Shown in pieces: positions 27,318-36,545 of a stretch of 64,000 nt of DNA. Under the pieces are notes generated by a model. The model was not told where the DNA came from, made no database searches, and saw only the letters and a list, made by a program, of their open reading frames with translations. Position 1 is the stretch's first letter; the number at the start of each line of letters is the position of its first letter. This DNA is from JAXMAO01 sp046350375 (GTDB lineage: Bacteria; Planctomycetota; Phycisphaerae; UBA1845; UTPLA1): contig JAXMAO010000005.1 of assembly GCA_046350375.1 (NCBI GenBank), forward strand, positions 186,001-250,000, written 5' to 3'. The position numbers were made by a program, and so were the translations under genes.

Positions 27318-28526
27318 ATGAACCAGCGCCCCACCCCCAGATTCCTCATCAGCGCCGCCGAACCCAGCGCCGACGAGCACGCCGCCGGGCTCGTCCGAGC
27401 CTTCCTCCGCGACTTCGGCCCGGCCGATTTCATTGGCTTTGCCGGCCCGCAGATGCGCGCCGCCGGCGTCGCGTCGCTGGGCGATCTGACCGCGCGGGCG
27501 TCGATGCTGCTGTCGGTGGTGGGGCGCGTCCCGGCGGCGCTGCGGGCGCTGCTGCGGGTGGATGCCCTGCTGGCGCGCGGCGGCTTCGACGCCGCCGTCC
27601 TGGTCGACTCGGGCACCTTCCACCTGCCGCTGGCGCGGCGCTGCCACGCCCGCGGTGTGCCGGTGCTCTACTTCATCGCCCCGCAAACCTGGGCCTCGCG
27701 CCGCTGGCGGAACCGGGCCATCCGCACGCGCGTCACGCGGCTGGCGTGCATCCTGCCCTTTGAGGCCGACTACTTTGCGCGGTACGGCGTCGCGGCGACC
27801 TACGTCGGCCATCCGCTCTTCGACCGGCTGCAGCGCGAGACGATCGACCGCGCCCGCGCGGCGCGGCTGCGCGGCGACGGCCGACCCGTCGTGGCGATTC
27901 TGCCCGGCTCGCGCCGCCAGGAGATCGCCCGCATCCTGCCGCGCCAGCTTGCGGTCGCCGGGGCGATCGCGCGGCGCTTTCGCGCGGCGCGGTTCCTGGT
28001 GTCGGCCGCGAACGGGCGCATCGAATCGCAGATTCGGGCGCAGGTCGCGGCGATGCCCGACGCGGCCCGTTTCGTCGTCGAGCCGCCGCCGCTGTGCGAC
28101 CTGCTGGCCGCCGCCGATTTGGCGCTGGTCACCTCCGGCACGGCGACGCTCGAAGCGGCCTATCACCACGTGCCGATGATCGTGATGTACGACGCCGCGG
28201 CGGCGCGGCTGCTCTATCCGCTGCTGCGTGGCTGGATGATTCACGCGCCGTTCCTGTCGCTGCCGAACATCCTGGCCGGTCGGCGGATCGTGCCCGAGTA
28301 CATGCCCTACATTCGCCGGGACGAGGATGTCGCGGTCACGGCCATCGAGCTGCTCGGCGCCGAAAGCCTGCGCGAGCGGATGCGCGGCGAGCTGGCGGCG
28401 CTGATGCGCCCGATCGTCCGCGGCGGCGCGGCCGCCGCCGCCGCACGTGAGCTGGTGACGATGATGGCGGCTCATCCCGTCGTCCGCCGGCACGGCCCGA
28501 CCGGCTCGCGCCACGCCGTCTGGTAA
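27318..28526 (+). CDS. lpxB: Lipid-A-disaccharide synthase
   Basis: Joins UDP-2,3-diacylglucosamine to lipid X, so the cell makes lipid A. 402 residues. The start RFLISAAEPSADEHAAGL is a slightly altered form of the usual SAGEPSGD motif. Conserved downstream segments are YFIAPQTWASRRWRNR, ATYVGHPLFDRL, VAILPGSRRQEIARILP, LVTSGTATLEAAYHHVPMIV and LPNILAGRRIVPEY. The ATG at 27318 was chosen because it directly begins the family N-terminus. It is followed after nine bases by a phospholipid-type transferase gene. Confidence 0.93.
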   Translation: MNQRPTPRFLISAAEPSADEHAAGLVRAFLRDFGPADFIGFAGPQMRAAGVASLGDLTARASMLLSVVGRVPAALRALLRVDALLARGGFDAAVLVDSGTFHLPLARRCHARGVPVLYFIAPQTWASRRWRNRAIRTRVTRLACILPFEADYFARYGVAATYVGHPLFDRLQRETIDRARAARLRGDGRPVVAILPGSRRQEIARILPRQLAVAGAIARRFRAARFLVSAANGRIESQIRAQVAAMPDAARFVVEPPPLCDLLAAADLALVTSGTATLEAAYHHVPMIVMYDAAAARLLYPLLRGWMIHAPFLSLPNILAGRRIVPEYMPYIRRDEDVAVTAIELLGAESLRERMRGELAALMRPIVRGGAAAAAARELVTMMAAHPVVRRHGPTGSRHAVW

Positions 28527-28535
28527 CATGCCGCG

Positions 28536-29414
28536 ATGAGCCTCATTCCCGGCCAGAAGGACTTCACGCGGCTCCAGCAGGCCCGCTCGACGCGCGGCTC
28601 GAGCTTCGTCATCGGCCGATCGTTCGTGAACGGCCGTACGCGCACCGCGCGGTTCCTCATGCGGCTGGGCGTGACGCCCAACCTGCTCTCGCTCGGCGGA
28701 CTCTGTTTCACCGTCGGCGCCGCGTGGTGCCTGTGGGTCGGCGCGTCGCAGGCCTGGTCGATGCGCCCGGCCGGTCACTGGCCGATGCCGTTCTGGGCGG
28801 CGCTGTGGCTCTACATGGCCGCGGCGTGCGACATGCTCGACGGCGCGGTGGCGCGGCTAGGGCAGCTCTCGACGCCGCTGGGCGCGGTGCTCGATTCGTC
28901 GCTCGACCGCGTGAGCGACATGCTCATCTACACCGCCATCGCGGCCCACTTCGCCCGCATCGGCAACCTCACGTATTGCCTGCTGGCAGTCGTGGCGATG
29001 TGCCAGTCAACGCTCATCAGCTACGTCAAGGCCCGCGCCGAAACGCTAATTCCCGACTGCTCGGTGGGCTACTGGCTGCGCGGCGAGCGGTTCGCGGCGA
29101 TCCTGATCGCATCCTTCGCGGCCCACATTCCGGCCGTGCTGTGGCAGCAGGCGATCTCGCCGGGCCTCACGGTGCTCCGCCGCCTCTATTGGACCTACGC
29201 CGTGATTGGCGCGCGCGACGCGGGCCGTCCCGCGCCGGTCGCCGGCGTTCCGGCGGGCTGGCGGCGGTTCGTGCTGGCGTGGCGCTATCCGCGCGGCTCG
29301 CTGCCGTACGACCTGGTGACCGGCGCCAACATCGCTTGGATCATCGCCGCGCCGTGGGCGTGGCCGGCGATGCTGGGCACGAGCGATCCGCTGCGGGTGA
29401 TCTGCGGGGGATAG
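28536..29414 (+). CDS. CDP-alcohol phosphatidyltransferase family protein
   Basis: 292 residues with about five or six membrane segments. The full CDP-alcohol motif is present at 99-124: Asp99, Asp102, Gly103, Ala106, Arg107, Gly116, Asp120, Asp124 with canonical spacing. It transfers a phosphoalcohol group from CDP-diacylglycerol or a CDP-alcohol. Product could be phosphatidylglycerol phosphate, phosphatidylinositol or similar, and the sequence does not decide. It lies nine bases after lpxB, consistent with joint envelope-lipid synthesis, and is convergent with the ABC ATPase gene. Confidence 0.88.
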   Translation: MSLIPGQKDFTRLQQARSTRGSSFVIGRSFVNGRTRTARFLMRLGVTPNLLSLGGLCFTVGAAWCLWVGASQAWSMRPAGHWPMPFWAALWLYMAAACDMLDGAVARLGQLSTPLGAVLDSSLDRVSDMLIYTAIAAHFARIGNLTYCLLAVVAMCQSTLISYVKARAETLIPDCSVGYWLRGERFAAILIASFAAHIPAVLWQQAISPGLTVLRRLYWTYAVIGARDAGRPAPVAGVPAGWRRFVLAWRYPRGSLPYDLVTGANIAWIIAAPWAWPAMLGTSDPLRVICGG

Positions 29415-29452
29415 CCGGCGGCAAACGACGCGGGCGGCGGCCATGCAAGCAA

Positions 29453-30202
29453 CTATGCCACCGCGACGGGACGGGTCATCTCGGCCAGCGCCGCCGCTGC
29501 GTCGGCGACTCTCGGGTTCGGCTCATCGCGGTGGATCAGGCCGTCTTTGAAGTGGACGTGCCGTGCGCCAAAGCGTGCCACGTCGGGCTCGTGCGTCACC
29601 AGCGCGATCGTCAGCCCGTGGTCGCGATTGAGCGCCTGCAACAGCGCCATGATTTCGACGCTGGTGCGGCTGTCGAGGTTGCCAGTCGGCTCGTCGGCCA
29701 GCAGCAGGATGGGATCGGTGACCAGGGCCCGGGCGATGGCGACGCGCTGCTGCTGCCCGCCCGAGAGCTGGTTGGGATGATGGCTCAGCCGGTCGCCCAG
29801 CCCGACGCGCTGGAGCAATTCGATCGCCAGTCGGCGGCGTTCGCGCCGCGGCAGGCCGAGATACATCAGCGGCATGGCGACGTTGTCGACGATGGTGGTC
29901 CGCGCCAGCAGGTTGAAGCTCTGGAAGACGAACCCGAGCCGCTCGTTGCGGATCTGCGCCAGGGCGGTCTTGCTGAGCCGCGCGACGTTCTGCCCGTCGA
30001 GCCAGTATTCGCCCTGGTCGGGCCGATCGAGACAGCCCAGCAGGTGCATGAAGGTCGACTTGCCCGAGCCGCTGGCGCCCAGGATGCAGACGAACTCACC
30101 GCGATCGATGGTCAGGTCGACGCCGCGCACGGCCGGCACGTCCACCTCGCCGGTGTGATAGGTCTTCGACAGCTTGCGGACCGAAACCAGGTTCGAGCCC
30201 AT
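29453..30202 (-). CDS. MacB/LolD-type ABC transporter ATPase
   Basis: 249 residues. Walker A is GASGSGKST at 42-50, the signature is NQLSGGQQQRVAIARAL, and Walker B is ILLLADEPTGNLDS. THEPDVARFG holds the switch His. The DRPDQGEYWLDGQNVARLSK segment places it with the MacB/LolD/FtsE group. It follows the MacA-like adaptor by 59 bases. No MacB/FtsX permease gene follows, because the next gene is convergent, so the permease partner must be encoded elsewhere. Confidence 0.92.
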   Translation of the reverse strand: MGSNLVSVRKLSKTYHTGEVDVPAVRGVDLTIDRGEFVCILGASGSGKSTFMHLLGCLDRPDQGEYWLDGQNVARLSKTALAQIRNERLGFVFQSFNLLARTTIVDNVAMPLMYLGLPRRERRRLAIELLQRVGLGDRLSHHPNQLSGGQQQRVAIARALVTDPILLLADEPTGNLDSRTSVEIMALLQALNRDHGLTIALVTHEPDVARFGARHVHFKDGLIHRDEPNPRVADAAAALAEMTRPVAVA

Positions 30203-30261
30203 GAGCGTCCTCGCGCGGTGGAGAGGGGTGGCGCCTGCGCCGCGTGGCGAAGCCGGCGCGG

Positions 30262-31464
30262 CTACATCATGCGCGGGCCGCGCGGCATCTGCGGCCGGTT
30301 GCCGCCGCCCATCGCCGACCAGCGGCGATCGATGATGATCCGCACGCCGGCGTCCAGGCCGGAGCGCAGCTCGGTAAAGCTGCCGTCGGTCAGGCCGATC
30401 TGCACCGGCACCGGCTGCGGACGACCCTGTTGAAGCACGTAGAGCCGCGGGCCGGCTTCGAGTTGAGAGACGGCCGAGGGCGCGCGGCCGGGCACCTCCG
30501 GCGGGGCGGGCGTCTCGAGCGAGAAGCGCAGCGCGGCGTTTGGGACGCGCACGGCGTTGGCGGCCTTGGCGACCTCGAACGTCACCGTGGCGGTCATGCC
30601 GGGACGCAGCAGCAGCTCGCGGTTGTCGACGTCGATGATGGTGACGTAGGTGACAATGTTGTCGACCACCGTCGGGTTGTAGCGCACCTGGCGGACCGTG
30701 CCGGCAAACCGCCGGTCCGGAAAGGCATCGACCCGGAAGTCGGCCGACATCCCCTCGCGGATGCGCCCCACGTCCGACTCGGCGACGTTGGCGTCGACCT
30801 CCATCTTCTTCAGATCGGCGGCAATCGTGAACAGCGTCGGCGCCTGCAGCGAAGCGGCCACCGTCTGCCCGGCGTCCACGTCGCGCGAAATGACCACGCC
30901 TTCGATCGGCGAGGCGATCTGCGTTTTCGAGAGGTCGACCTTGGCCGACTCCAGCTCGGCCTGGGCCGACTCGAGCTCGGCCTGGCTGGCCTGAAGCGTG
31001 GCGGCGGCGGCGTCGCGGGTCATCTTGGCGACCAGGTGCTCGTTGTCGCTGGCGACCTTGCGCTGCGCCAACGCGTCGATCCGCTTGAACTCGCGCTCGG
31101 CGTCGGCCAGCCGGACGCGCGACTCCTCGGCCCGCGCCTGGGCGACCTTGACCGCGGCGTCGCGCTGCGCGACGGCGGTCTTGTAGCGGTCCTGGTCGAG
31201 CTCGAGCAGCAGGTCGCCTTGCTTGACGCTGTGGTTGAAGTCGGCGTACCAGCGCGTCACGGTCCCGCTGACCTGCGAGCCGACCAGCACCTTGGTGATC
31301 GGCTGGACCGTGCCGGTGGCCGAGACGGTGGCGACGATGTCGCCGCGATCGACCGTGGCGGTGATGAACTCGTCGCTTCCGCGGCGGCGGCCGTACTTCT
31401 CGTAGCCAAACCAGCCGCCCGCCGCCAGCCCGGCCACCACCAGCAATGAGACGAACGCCTTCAT
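30262..31464 (-). CDS. MacA-like periplasmic adaptor (HlyD family)
   Basis: 400 residues. An N-terminal membrane anchor (LLVVAGLAAGGWFGY) is followed by the lipoyl half-motif VGSQVSGTVTRWYADFNHSV, a coiled-coil hairpin at about 105-185 rich in Ala/Glu/Gln, and the second lipoyl half (ASPIEGVVISRDVDAGQTV). The beta-barrel follows. The C-terminus ends in a Met/Pro/Arg-rich tail (GGGNRPQMPRGPRMM). It would link an ABC exporter to an outer-membrane channel. It lies between a radical SAM gene (123 bases upstream) and the ATPase gene. Confidence 0.9.
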   Translation of the reverse strand: MKAFVSLLVVAGLAAGGWFGYEKYGRRRGSDEFITATVDRGDIVATVSATGTVQPITKVLVGSQVSGTVTRWYADFNHSVKQGDLLLELDQDRYKTAVAQRDAAVKVAQARAEESRVRLADAEREFKRIDALAQRKVASDNEHLVAKMTRDAAAATLQASQAELESAQAELESAKVDLSKTQIASPIEGVVISRDVDAGQTVAASLQAPTLFTIAADLKKMEVDANVAESDVGRIREGMSADFRVDAFPDRRFAGTVRQVRYNPTVVDNIVTYVTIIDVDNRELLLRPGMTATVTFEVAKAANAVRVPNAALRFSLETPAPPEVPGRAPSAVSQLEAGPRLYVLQQGRPQPVPVQIGLTDGSFTELRSGLDAGVRIIIDRRWSAMGGGNRPQMPRGPRMM

Positions 31465-31587
31465 GCGCGTATTCCCTGTCGGCTCTGCCCGTCGCGCGGC
31501 GATCGGACGGGCCCGACATTATACGCGAGCAGGCCGCGCGTGGGCAGCCCGGTGGTTCGCCGCGGCAGGCCCACGCGGTGCAGCGGC

Positions 31588-33060
31588 TCAGAGCGCTTCG
31601 GCGACGCGGCGAAAATGGTGGCCGGTGATGGCCAGGCGCATCGCTTCGGCGAACTTGCGCGGGTGGCGGACGAGCGCGCGGGCGACAAACTTCCAGAATG
31701 CCCGGCGACCCCCGACCTGGAACCCCATGACCCACAACGATCGCACGAACGCCAGCATGTCCTCGCGGCGCAGCGGCTCGCGCGGCCCGGCCGGGCGGTA
31801 GTCGCGCAGGAATCTCAGCACGCGATTGTAGTAGGCGCGCGGGTGATAGAGCGCGCAGACCAGCCGGCGGTATCCATCCACCAGCACCTGTGCGTCCAGC
31901 CGGGGAACGAAGTTGAGCATGCCGTCAAGGTTGTTGCCGGAGGAGTGGGTGAGCAGTCGCCCCTCGGCGCGCAGGCGCTTGAACAGCCGCGTCTCGGGCA
32001 GCGCCGTCAGCAGCCCGACCATGGCCGTGACGATGCCCGATTCCTGGATGAAGCGGCGCTGCCGGTGAAAGATGTCGGCCCGGTCGCTGTCAAACCCGAC
32101 GATGAAGCCGCCCATGATCTCGAGGCCGGCGCGGTGCAGCGTCTGCACGGCGGCGACTAGGTCGCGGCGCGTGTTCTGGCGCTTGTCGCACTCGGCCAGG
32201 CTTTCGGGCTGGGGGCTTTCGATGCCGACGAAGATGCGCTTGAAACCGGCGTCCACCAGCAGGCGGACCAGCTCGGGGTCGTCGACCAGGTTGATCGACG
32301 CCTCGGTGGTGAAGGTGGTGCGGAACCGGCGCCGCCGCCGCCAGTCGATCAGCGCGGCCAGCAGCTCCTTCACGCGCTGCTTGTTGCCGATCAGGTTGTC
32401 GTCGACGATGAAGATCGGCCCGTCCCACCCGGCGGCGATCAGCGACTCGAGCTCGGCGATCATCTGCGGCGGCGACTTCACCCGCGGCACCCGGCCGTTC
32501 ATCACGATCACGTCGCAGAACTCGCAGTTGAACGGGCAGCCGCGCGAGAACTGCAGCGGCATCGTCGCGTAGGCCCGCAGGTCCAGCAGGTCCCAGCGCG
32601 GAATCGGGGTGCGCGAGATGTCCGGCCAGCGCTCGGCGCGGTAAAGCGGCTGCAGCGTGCCGGCCTCGATGTCGGCCACCACGCGCGGCATCAGCTCTTC
32701 CGCCTCGCCGGCCACCACGTGCGCCACCTCGGGGAATCGCTCGCGCCCGGTCGTGAAGAGCGGTCCGCCGGCGATGACCGGCTTTCCGCTTTCGCCGCAG
32801 CGCGCGATGACCTGCCGGGCCGACTCGGCGTGGACGATCATGCCCGAGATCATCACCAGGTCGGCCCAGTCGATGTCGGCGTCGGCCAGTGCGCGGACGT
32901 TGAGGTCGACCAGGCGCAGCGACCAGCCGCGCGGCAGCATGGCGGCGATCGTCAGCAGCCCCAGCGGGGGGAAAGCCGCCTTCTTGGAGATGAACGGCAG
33001 GACGTGGCGGAAGCTCCAGAACGTGTCGGGCGTGCGCGGCGAGACCATCAAGACGTTCAT
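31588..33060 (-). CDS. B12-binding-domain radical SAM protein
   Basis: About 490 residues. An N-terminal cobalamin-binding-like domain (VLMVSPRTPDTFWSFRHVL, then VMISGMIVH) is followed by the radical SAM core with FSRGCPFNCEFCDVIVMNGR (CxxxCxxC). IFIVDDNLIGNKQRVKELL and FKRIFVGIESPQPESLAEC follow, and the C-terminal region resembles DUF4070. It probably performs a methylation or a C-C bond rearrangement on an unknown substrate. In-frame starts lie at 33060, 33066 and 33075 (GTG). 33060 gives the usual MNVLMVSP beginning. It is 73 bases downstream of nuoC. Confidence 0.85.
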   Translation of the reverse strand: MNVLMVSPRTPDTFWSFRHVLPFISKKAAFPPLGLLTIAAMLPRGWSLRLVDLNVRALADADIDWADLVMISGMIVHAESARQVIARCGESGKPVIAGGPLFTTGRERFPEVAHVVAGEAEELMPRVVADIEAGTLQPLYRAERWPDISRTPIPRWDLLDLRAYATMPLQFSRGCPFNCEFCDVIVMNGRVPRVKSPPQMIAELESLIAAGWDGPIFIVDDNLIGNKQRVKELLAALIDWRRRRRFRTTFTTEASINLVDDPELVRLLVDAGFKRIFVGIESPQPESLAECDKRQNTRRDLVAAVQTLHRAGLEIMGGFIVGFDSDRADIFHRQRRFIQESGIVTAMVGLLTALPETRLFKRLRAEGRLLTHSSGNNLDGMLNFVPRLDAQVLVDGYRRLVCALYHPRAYYNRVLRFLRDYRPAGPREPLRREDMLAFVRSLWVMGFQVGGRRAFWKFVARALVRHPRKFAEAMRLAITGHHFRRVAEAL

Positions 33061-33133
33061 GGCCATGTGTTCCACCAGGCCCGCGGAACCGGCGCGACCG
33101 GCGCCGCGGCTGGCCGCCGCGCGCCATTCCGGC

Positions 33134-33667
33134 CTACGCGCTGTCGCGGGTCAGCACGGGATAATTTTCGCGCTCGCCCTTGCCGCGCAGCGGATAGTCC
33201 TTGCGCAGCGGGTGGGACTCGAACCCGTCCCAGGTGACGATGCGCCGCAGATCGGGATGGCCGTCGAACCGCACGCCGAACAGGTCGAAGACCTCGCGCT
33301 CCAGCCACTCGGCCCCGGGCCAGACGCCGCAGGCGCTGGGCACGGCCGGGTCGGGGTCGTTGACGAAGCACTTGACCCACAGCCGGTGGTTGTGTTCGAG
33401 CGACAGCAGCGAATAGACCACGCCGTAACGGTCGGTGGCGTGGGGGAAGTGGAGGTAGTCGATGCAGGTCAGGTCGCAGAGCTGCGCGCAGGCCGTCCGC
33501 GGGTCGTCGCGGAGAAAGGTGAGCAGCTCGATCAGCCGTGCCGCGGGCACGCGGACGAACCACTGGTCGCCGGGCACTTCCTTGCGAGTCACCAGCGGCG
33601 CCGGCGCAAGGTCGAGATCGGCGAAGCGGGACTTGAGGATGTCAATCAGTTGTTCGTTCGTGGCCAT
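33134..33667 (-). CDS. nuoC: NADH-quinone oxidoreductase subunit C
   Basis: 177 residues of the 30-kDa subunit of complex I, in the peripheral arm. Conserved parts are YGVVYSLLSLEHNHRLWVK, the EREVFDLFGVRFDGHPDLRR core and HPLRKDYPLRGKGER. It follows nuoB by seven bases. It is a stand-alone NuoC, not a NuoCD fusion. Subunit D and the rest of complex I are not adjacent. Confidence 0.95.
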   Translation of the reverse strand: MATNEQLIDILKSRFADLDLAPAPLVTRKEVPGDQWFVRVPAARLIELLTFLRDDPRTACAQLCDLTCIDYLHFPHATDRYGVVYSLLSLEHNHRLWVKCFVNDPDPAVPSACGVWPGAEWLEREVFDLFGVRFDGHPDLRRIVTWDGFESHPLRKDYPLRGKGERENYPVLTRDSA

Positions 33668-33674
33668 GGATTCC

Positions 33675-34262
33675 TTACTTGCCCGCGGCCGGCGTGCCGA
33701 CCTGCACCAGCGGCTCGGCCGTCAGCCGCATTCCCCGGCCGCGCTCGGCGCTGAGCTTCAGTCCCTGCGCCTCGACCATCCGCTGGATCGCCATGACGCC
33801 TTCGATCAGCGTCTCCGGCCGCGGCGGACAGCCGGGCACATAGACATCGACCGGCAGGAACTGGTCCACCCCCTGCACCACGGCATAGGTATCGAATACG
33901 CCGCCGGTGCTGGCGCAGGCGCCCATCGAGATGACCCACTTCGGCTCGGTCATCTGCTGATAGATGCGCTGCAGCACGGGCATCATCTTGATCGCCACGC
34001 GCCCGGCGCAGATCAGCAGGTCGCTCTGGCGCGGGCTGAAGCGCATCACCTCGGCCCCGAAGCGGGCGATGTCATACCGGCTGGCCCCGGTCGCCATCAG
34101 CTCGATGCCGCAGCAGGCCGTGGCGAACGGCAGCGGCCAGAGCGAGTTCTTGCGGGCCCAGTTGATGCCGCCGGCGCGGAAGAAGCTGACCAGCCTGTCG
34201 AGCCGGGTGGTCAGAACGTCGTCGCCGCCCATCGGGTGCGGGTCGGTCTCGTGTTTCGCCAT
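33675..34262 (-). CDS. nuoB: NADH-quinone oxidoreductase subunit B
   Basis: 195 residues carrying cluster N2. ATACCGIELMATGASRYDIA gives the tandem cysteines, MGACASTGGVFDTY the third, and DVYVPGCPPRPETLIEG the fourth. ATG 34262 has GGAG eight bases upstream; an in-frame start at 34319 would add a Gly/Pro leader. It lies between nuoA (22 bases) and nuoC. Confidence 0.96.
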   Translation of the reverse strand: MAKHETDPHPMGGDDVLTTRLDRLVSFFRAGGINWARKNSLWPLPFATACCGIELMATGASRYDIARFGAEVMRFSPRQSDLLICAGRVAIKMMPVLQRIYQQMTEPKWVISMGACASTGGVFDTYAVVQGVDQFLPVDVYVPGCPPRPETLIEGVMAIQRMVEAQGLKLSAERGRGMRLTAEPLVQVGTPAAGK

Positions 34263-34284
34263 CGGAATGTCTCCGGCGCCGGGG

Positions 34285-34707
34285 CTAATCCCAGCGGAAG
34301 ATGCCCCGCCGCCAGGCATAGACGTAGCCCACCATCAAGATCGCCAGGAAGACGACCATCTCCCACAAAAGAAAGCTCTTGCCCGCGCCCGCGATCGCCC
34401 CGCCGCCCGACCCGGTGGCCGAGTCGAAGAACACCCGCGCCCACGGATAGAGAAATATCAGCTCCACGTCGAACAGCAGGAAGAGCATCGCCACCAGGTA
34501 GAACCGCACGTTGAACCGCCCGCGGGCGTCGCCGATCGGCTCCATGCCCGACTCGTACGGCGTGTCCTTCACGGCGCCGTGGCGGCGATACTTCGTCGGC
34601 CAGTGGGTGACGATCATCATCACCGTCGCCAGTACGATCGCGACGACGATCAGGAAAACCACCGGGCCGTAGCTCGCCACCGACGATTCCATTGCCAGCA
34701 GGTCCAT
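34285..34707 (-). CDS. nuoA: NADH-quinone oxidoreductase subunit A
   Basis: 140 residues with three membrane helices (about 15-37, 66-88, 108-131). The family loop is DTPYESGMEPIGDARGRFNV, followed by RFYLVAMLFLLFDVELIFLY. ATG 34707 has a GAGG at 11 bases; ATG 34692 is a second possibility. It heads nuoABC on the minus strand, divergent from the yceH-like gene. Confidence 0.93.
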   Translation of the reverse strand: MDLLAMESSVASYGPVVFLIVVAIVLATVMMIVTHWPTKYRRHGAVKDTPYESGMEPIGDARGRFNVRFYLVAMLFLLFDVELIFLYPWARVFFDSATGSGGGAIAGAGKSFLLWEMVVFLAILMVGYVYAWRRGIFRWD

Positions 34708-34886
34708 CGTGCCGCTCGCCTCGGGTTCGACCGCCGCCGCACCGCGACCGCTCGTTTGCCCGGCGACGGGTCTGTCTGATAGTGTTTCACGGCCCGGCCC
34801 GCGGGTCAATGCGCGGCCCGATCGGCGCCCCATCGCCGGGACGGATCGGCCCGATTCGACCGGCTTCGGCCCGGCTGGCGACTGCC

Positions 34887-35561
34887 ATGGAACTGACCGC
34901 CGTCCAACGTCGCGTCCTGGGGGTGCTGATCGAGAAATCGATGACCACCCCGGCGCAGTACCCGCTGACGCTGACCGCCATCTTGACCGGCTGCAACCAG
35001 CTCACCTGCCGCGACCCGGTCATGCACGTCTCGGAAGGCGACGTCGGCCGGGCCGTGCACGAGCTGCAACTGATGCAGCTCGTCTCGCAGGCCCCGCCCG
35101 ATCGCAACGCGCGCTCGAATCGTTTTCGCCACGAGGTCGAGGCCCGCTTCGGCTGGGCCGCGCGCGAACGGGCGCTGATGGCGGAACTGATGCTGCGCGG
35201 CCCGCAGACGGTCGGCGAGCTGAAGACCAACGCCTCGCGCATGACGCCGCTGGAAGACCTGCACTACGTCGGCGAGCTGCTGGCGACGCTGGGCACGCGC
35301 GACCCGGTCTTCGTCCGCGAGCTGCCGCGCCAGCCGGGCAAGAGCGTGGTGCGGTTCGACCACGCGCTCTACACGCCGGACGAGGTCTCGGCGCATGACG
35401 TGGCATCGGCCGCCGCGGCCCGCGCGCCGGCCGCCGCCGAGTCGTCGCCCGTGGCCGCCGCGGAAACGCCGCCGACGGGCGCTCGGCTGACCGAGCTCGA
35501 ACAGCGGGTCGCGGCGCTCGAACAGGCGGTGGCGGAGCTGCGCGCCCGGCCCGGATCCTGA
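34887..35561 (+). CDS. DUF480/YceH family protein
   Basis: 224 residues. Two winged-helix units (MELTAVQRRVLGVLIEKSM and ERALMAELMLRGPQTVGELK) with the family motif TAILTGCNQLTCRDPV between them mark the YceH family. Residues after about 175 are an Ala/Pro-rich linker leading to a short coiled coil (LTELEQRVAALEQAVAELRA). DNA binding is plausible but not shown, and the role is unknown. The ATG at 34887 gives the family N-terminus. Confidence 0.9.
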   Translation: MELTAVQRRVLGVLIEKSMTTPAQYPLTLTAILTGCNQLTCRDPVMHVSEGDVGRAVHELQLMQLVSQAPPDRNARSNRFRHEVEARFGWAARERALMAELMLRGPQTVGELKTNASRMTPLEDLHYVGELLATLGTRDPVFVRELPRQPGKSVVRFDHALYTPDEVSAHDVASAAAARAPAAAESSPVAAAETPPTGARLTELEQRVAALEQAVAELRARPGS

Positions 35562-35651
35562 GTGCGACGAAAGGGCGGCGCTCAGCCGCGCGCCGCGGCG
35601 ACGCGTCTCGCCCGTCGCGCCGGCCGCGCCGATGGACTATCATGCCCGCCG

Positions 35652-36431
35652 ATGAGCGCCGCGCCGCTACACGTCACCGTCCTGGGCTCGGGCACGTCGC
35701 ACGGCGTGCCGATGATCGCCTGCGACTGCGCCGTCTGCCGCTCGGATGATCCGCGCGACCGGCGGATGCGCACCAGCGTGTATCTCGCCTACGAAGGCCG
35801 CGGCGTGCTGATCGACACCGCGCCCGAGCTGCGGCTGCAATGCCTGGCGTGCGACGTCCGCCGCTGCGACGCCGTGCTCTACACCCACGCCCACATCGAC
35901 CACATCGCCGGGCTCGACGACCTGCGCCGCTTCAACTGGCTCCAGAACGCCAGCCTGCCGCTTTTCGCCGACGCGGCGACGGCCGCGCGGCTGCGGCAGA
36001 TGTTCGCCTACGTCTTCGACGACGACCCCGACTATCCGTCGCACAAGCCGCAGCTCGAGCTGCGCCCGATCGCCGGTCCGTTCGAGCTCTTCGGCCGGAC
36101 GATCACCCCCGTGCCGCTGCTGCACGGCGCGCTGCCGGTGCTTGGTTTTCGCGCCGGTCGATTTGCCTACTGCACCGACGTGTCCGAGATTCCGGCCGGC
36201 TCGTGGCCGCTGCTGGCGGACCTCGACGTGCTCATCCTCGACGCGCTGCGCCGCCGGCCGCACCCGACTCATTTCACGCTCGACCAGGCGGTCGAGGTGG
36301 CGCGGCGAATCGGCGCCCGGCAGACCTATTTCACGCACATCGCCCACGAGCTGCCGCATGCCGAAACCAACGCGGCCCTGCCGGCGAACATGGCGCTGGC
36401 GCACGACGGGCTGACCTTCTCGACAGGCTGA
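35652..36431 (+). CDS. Metallo-beta-lactamase-fold hydrolase (PhnP-like)
   Basis: 259 residues. It begins LHVTVLGSGTSHGVPMIACD. A PhnP-type cysteine/arginine segment CDCAVCRSDDPRDRRMRTS follows. The metal motif is LYTHAHIDHIAGLDDLRRF, with HGALPVLGFRAGRFAYCTDV and the late His in FTHIAHELPH. PhnP relatives cleave cyclic phosphodiesters, but no phosphonate genes are near, so the substrate is unknown. The cysteines could bind a structural zinc. It lies 90 bases after yceH and 114 before purA. Confidence 0.88.
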   Translation: MSAAPLHVTVLGSGTSHGVPMIACDCAVCRSDDPRDRRMRTSVYLAYEGRGVLIDTAPELRLQCLACDVRRCDAVLYTHAHIDHIAGLDDLRRFNWLQNASLPLFADAATAARLRQMFAYVFDDDPDYPSHKPQLELRPIAGPFELFGRTITPVPLLHGALPVLGFRAGRFAYCTDVSEIPAGSWPLLADLDVLILDALRRRPHPTHFTLDQAVEVARRIGARQTYFTHIAHELPHAETNAALPANMALAHDGLTFSTG

Positions 36432-36545
36432 CCGGTCGAATCCCCCGGCCGCGGCGGCGCATCGGCCGCGCCGCACGCCGCGGTTATACTCTCGTGATCG
36501 AGTCGGCCGGCGGACCGCGATTCGCCGCCGCACGCGTGAGGCCGT

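Noticed and set aside
33208..33230. tRNA-like T-arm sequence (GGGTTCGAGTCCCACCC) on the minus strand
   Set aside because: It lies inside nuoC and encodes the conserved DGFESHPLRKD segment; no acceptor, D or anticodon arms fit around it.
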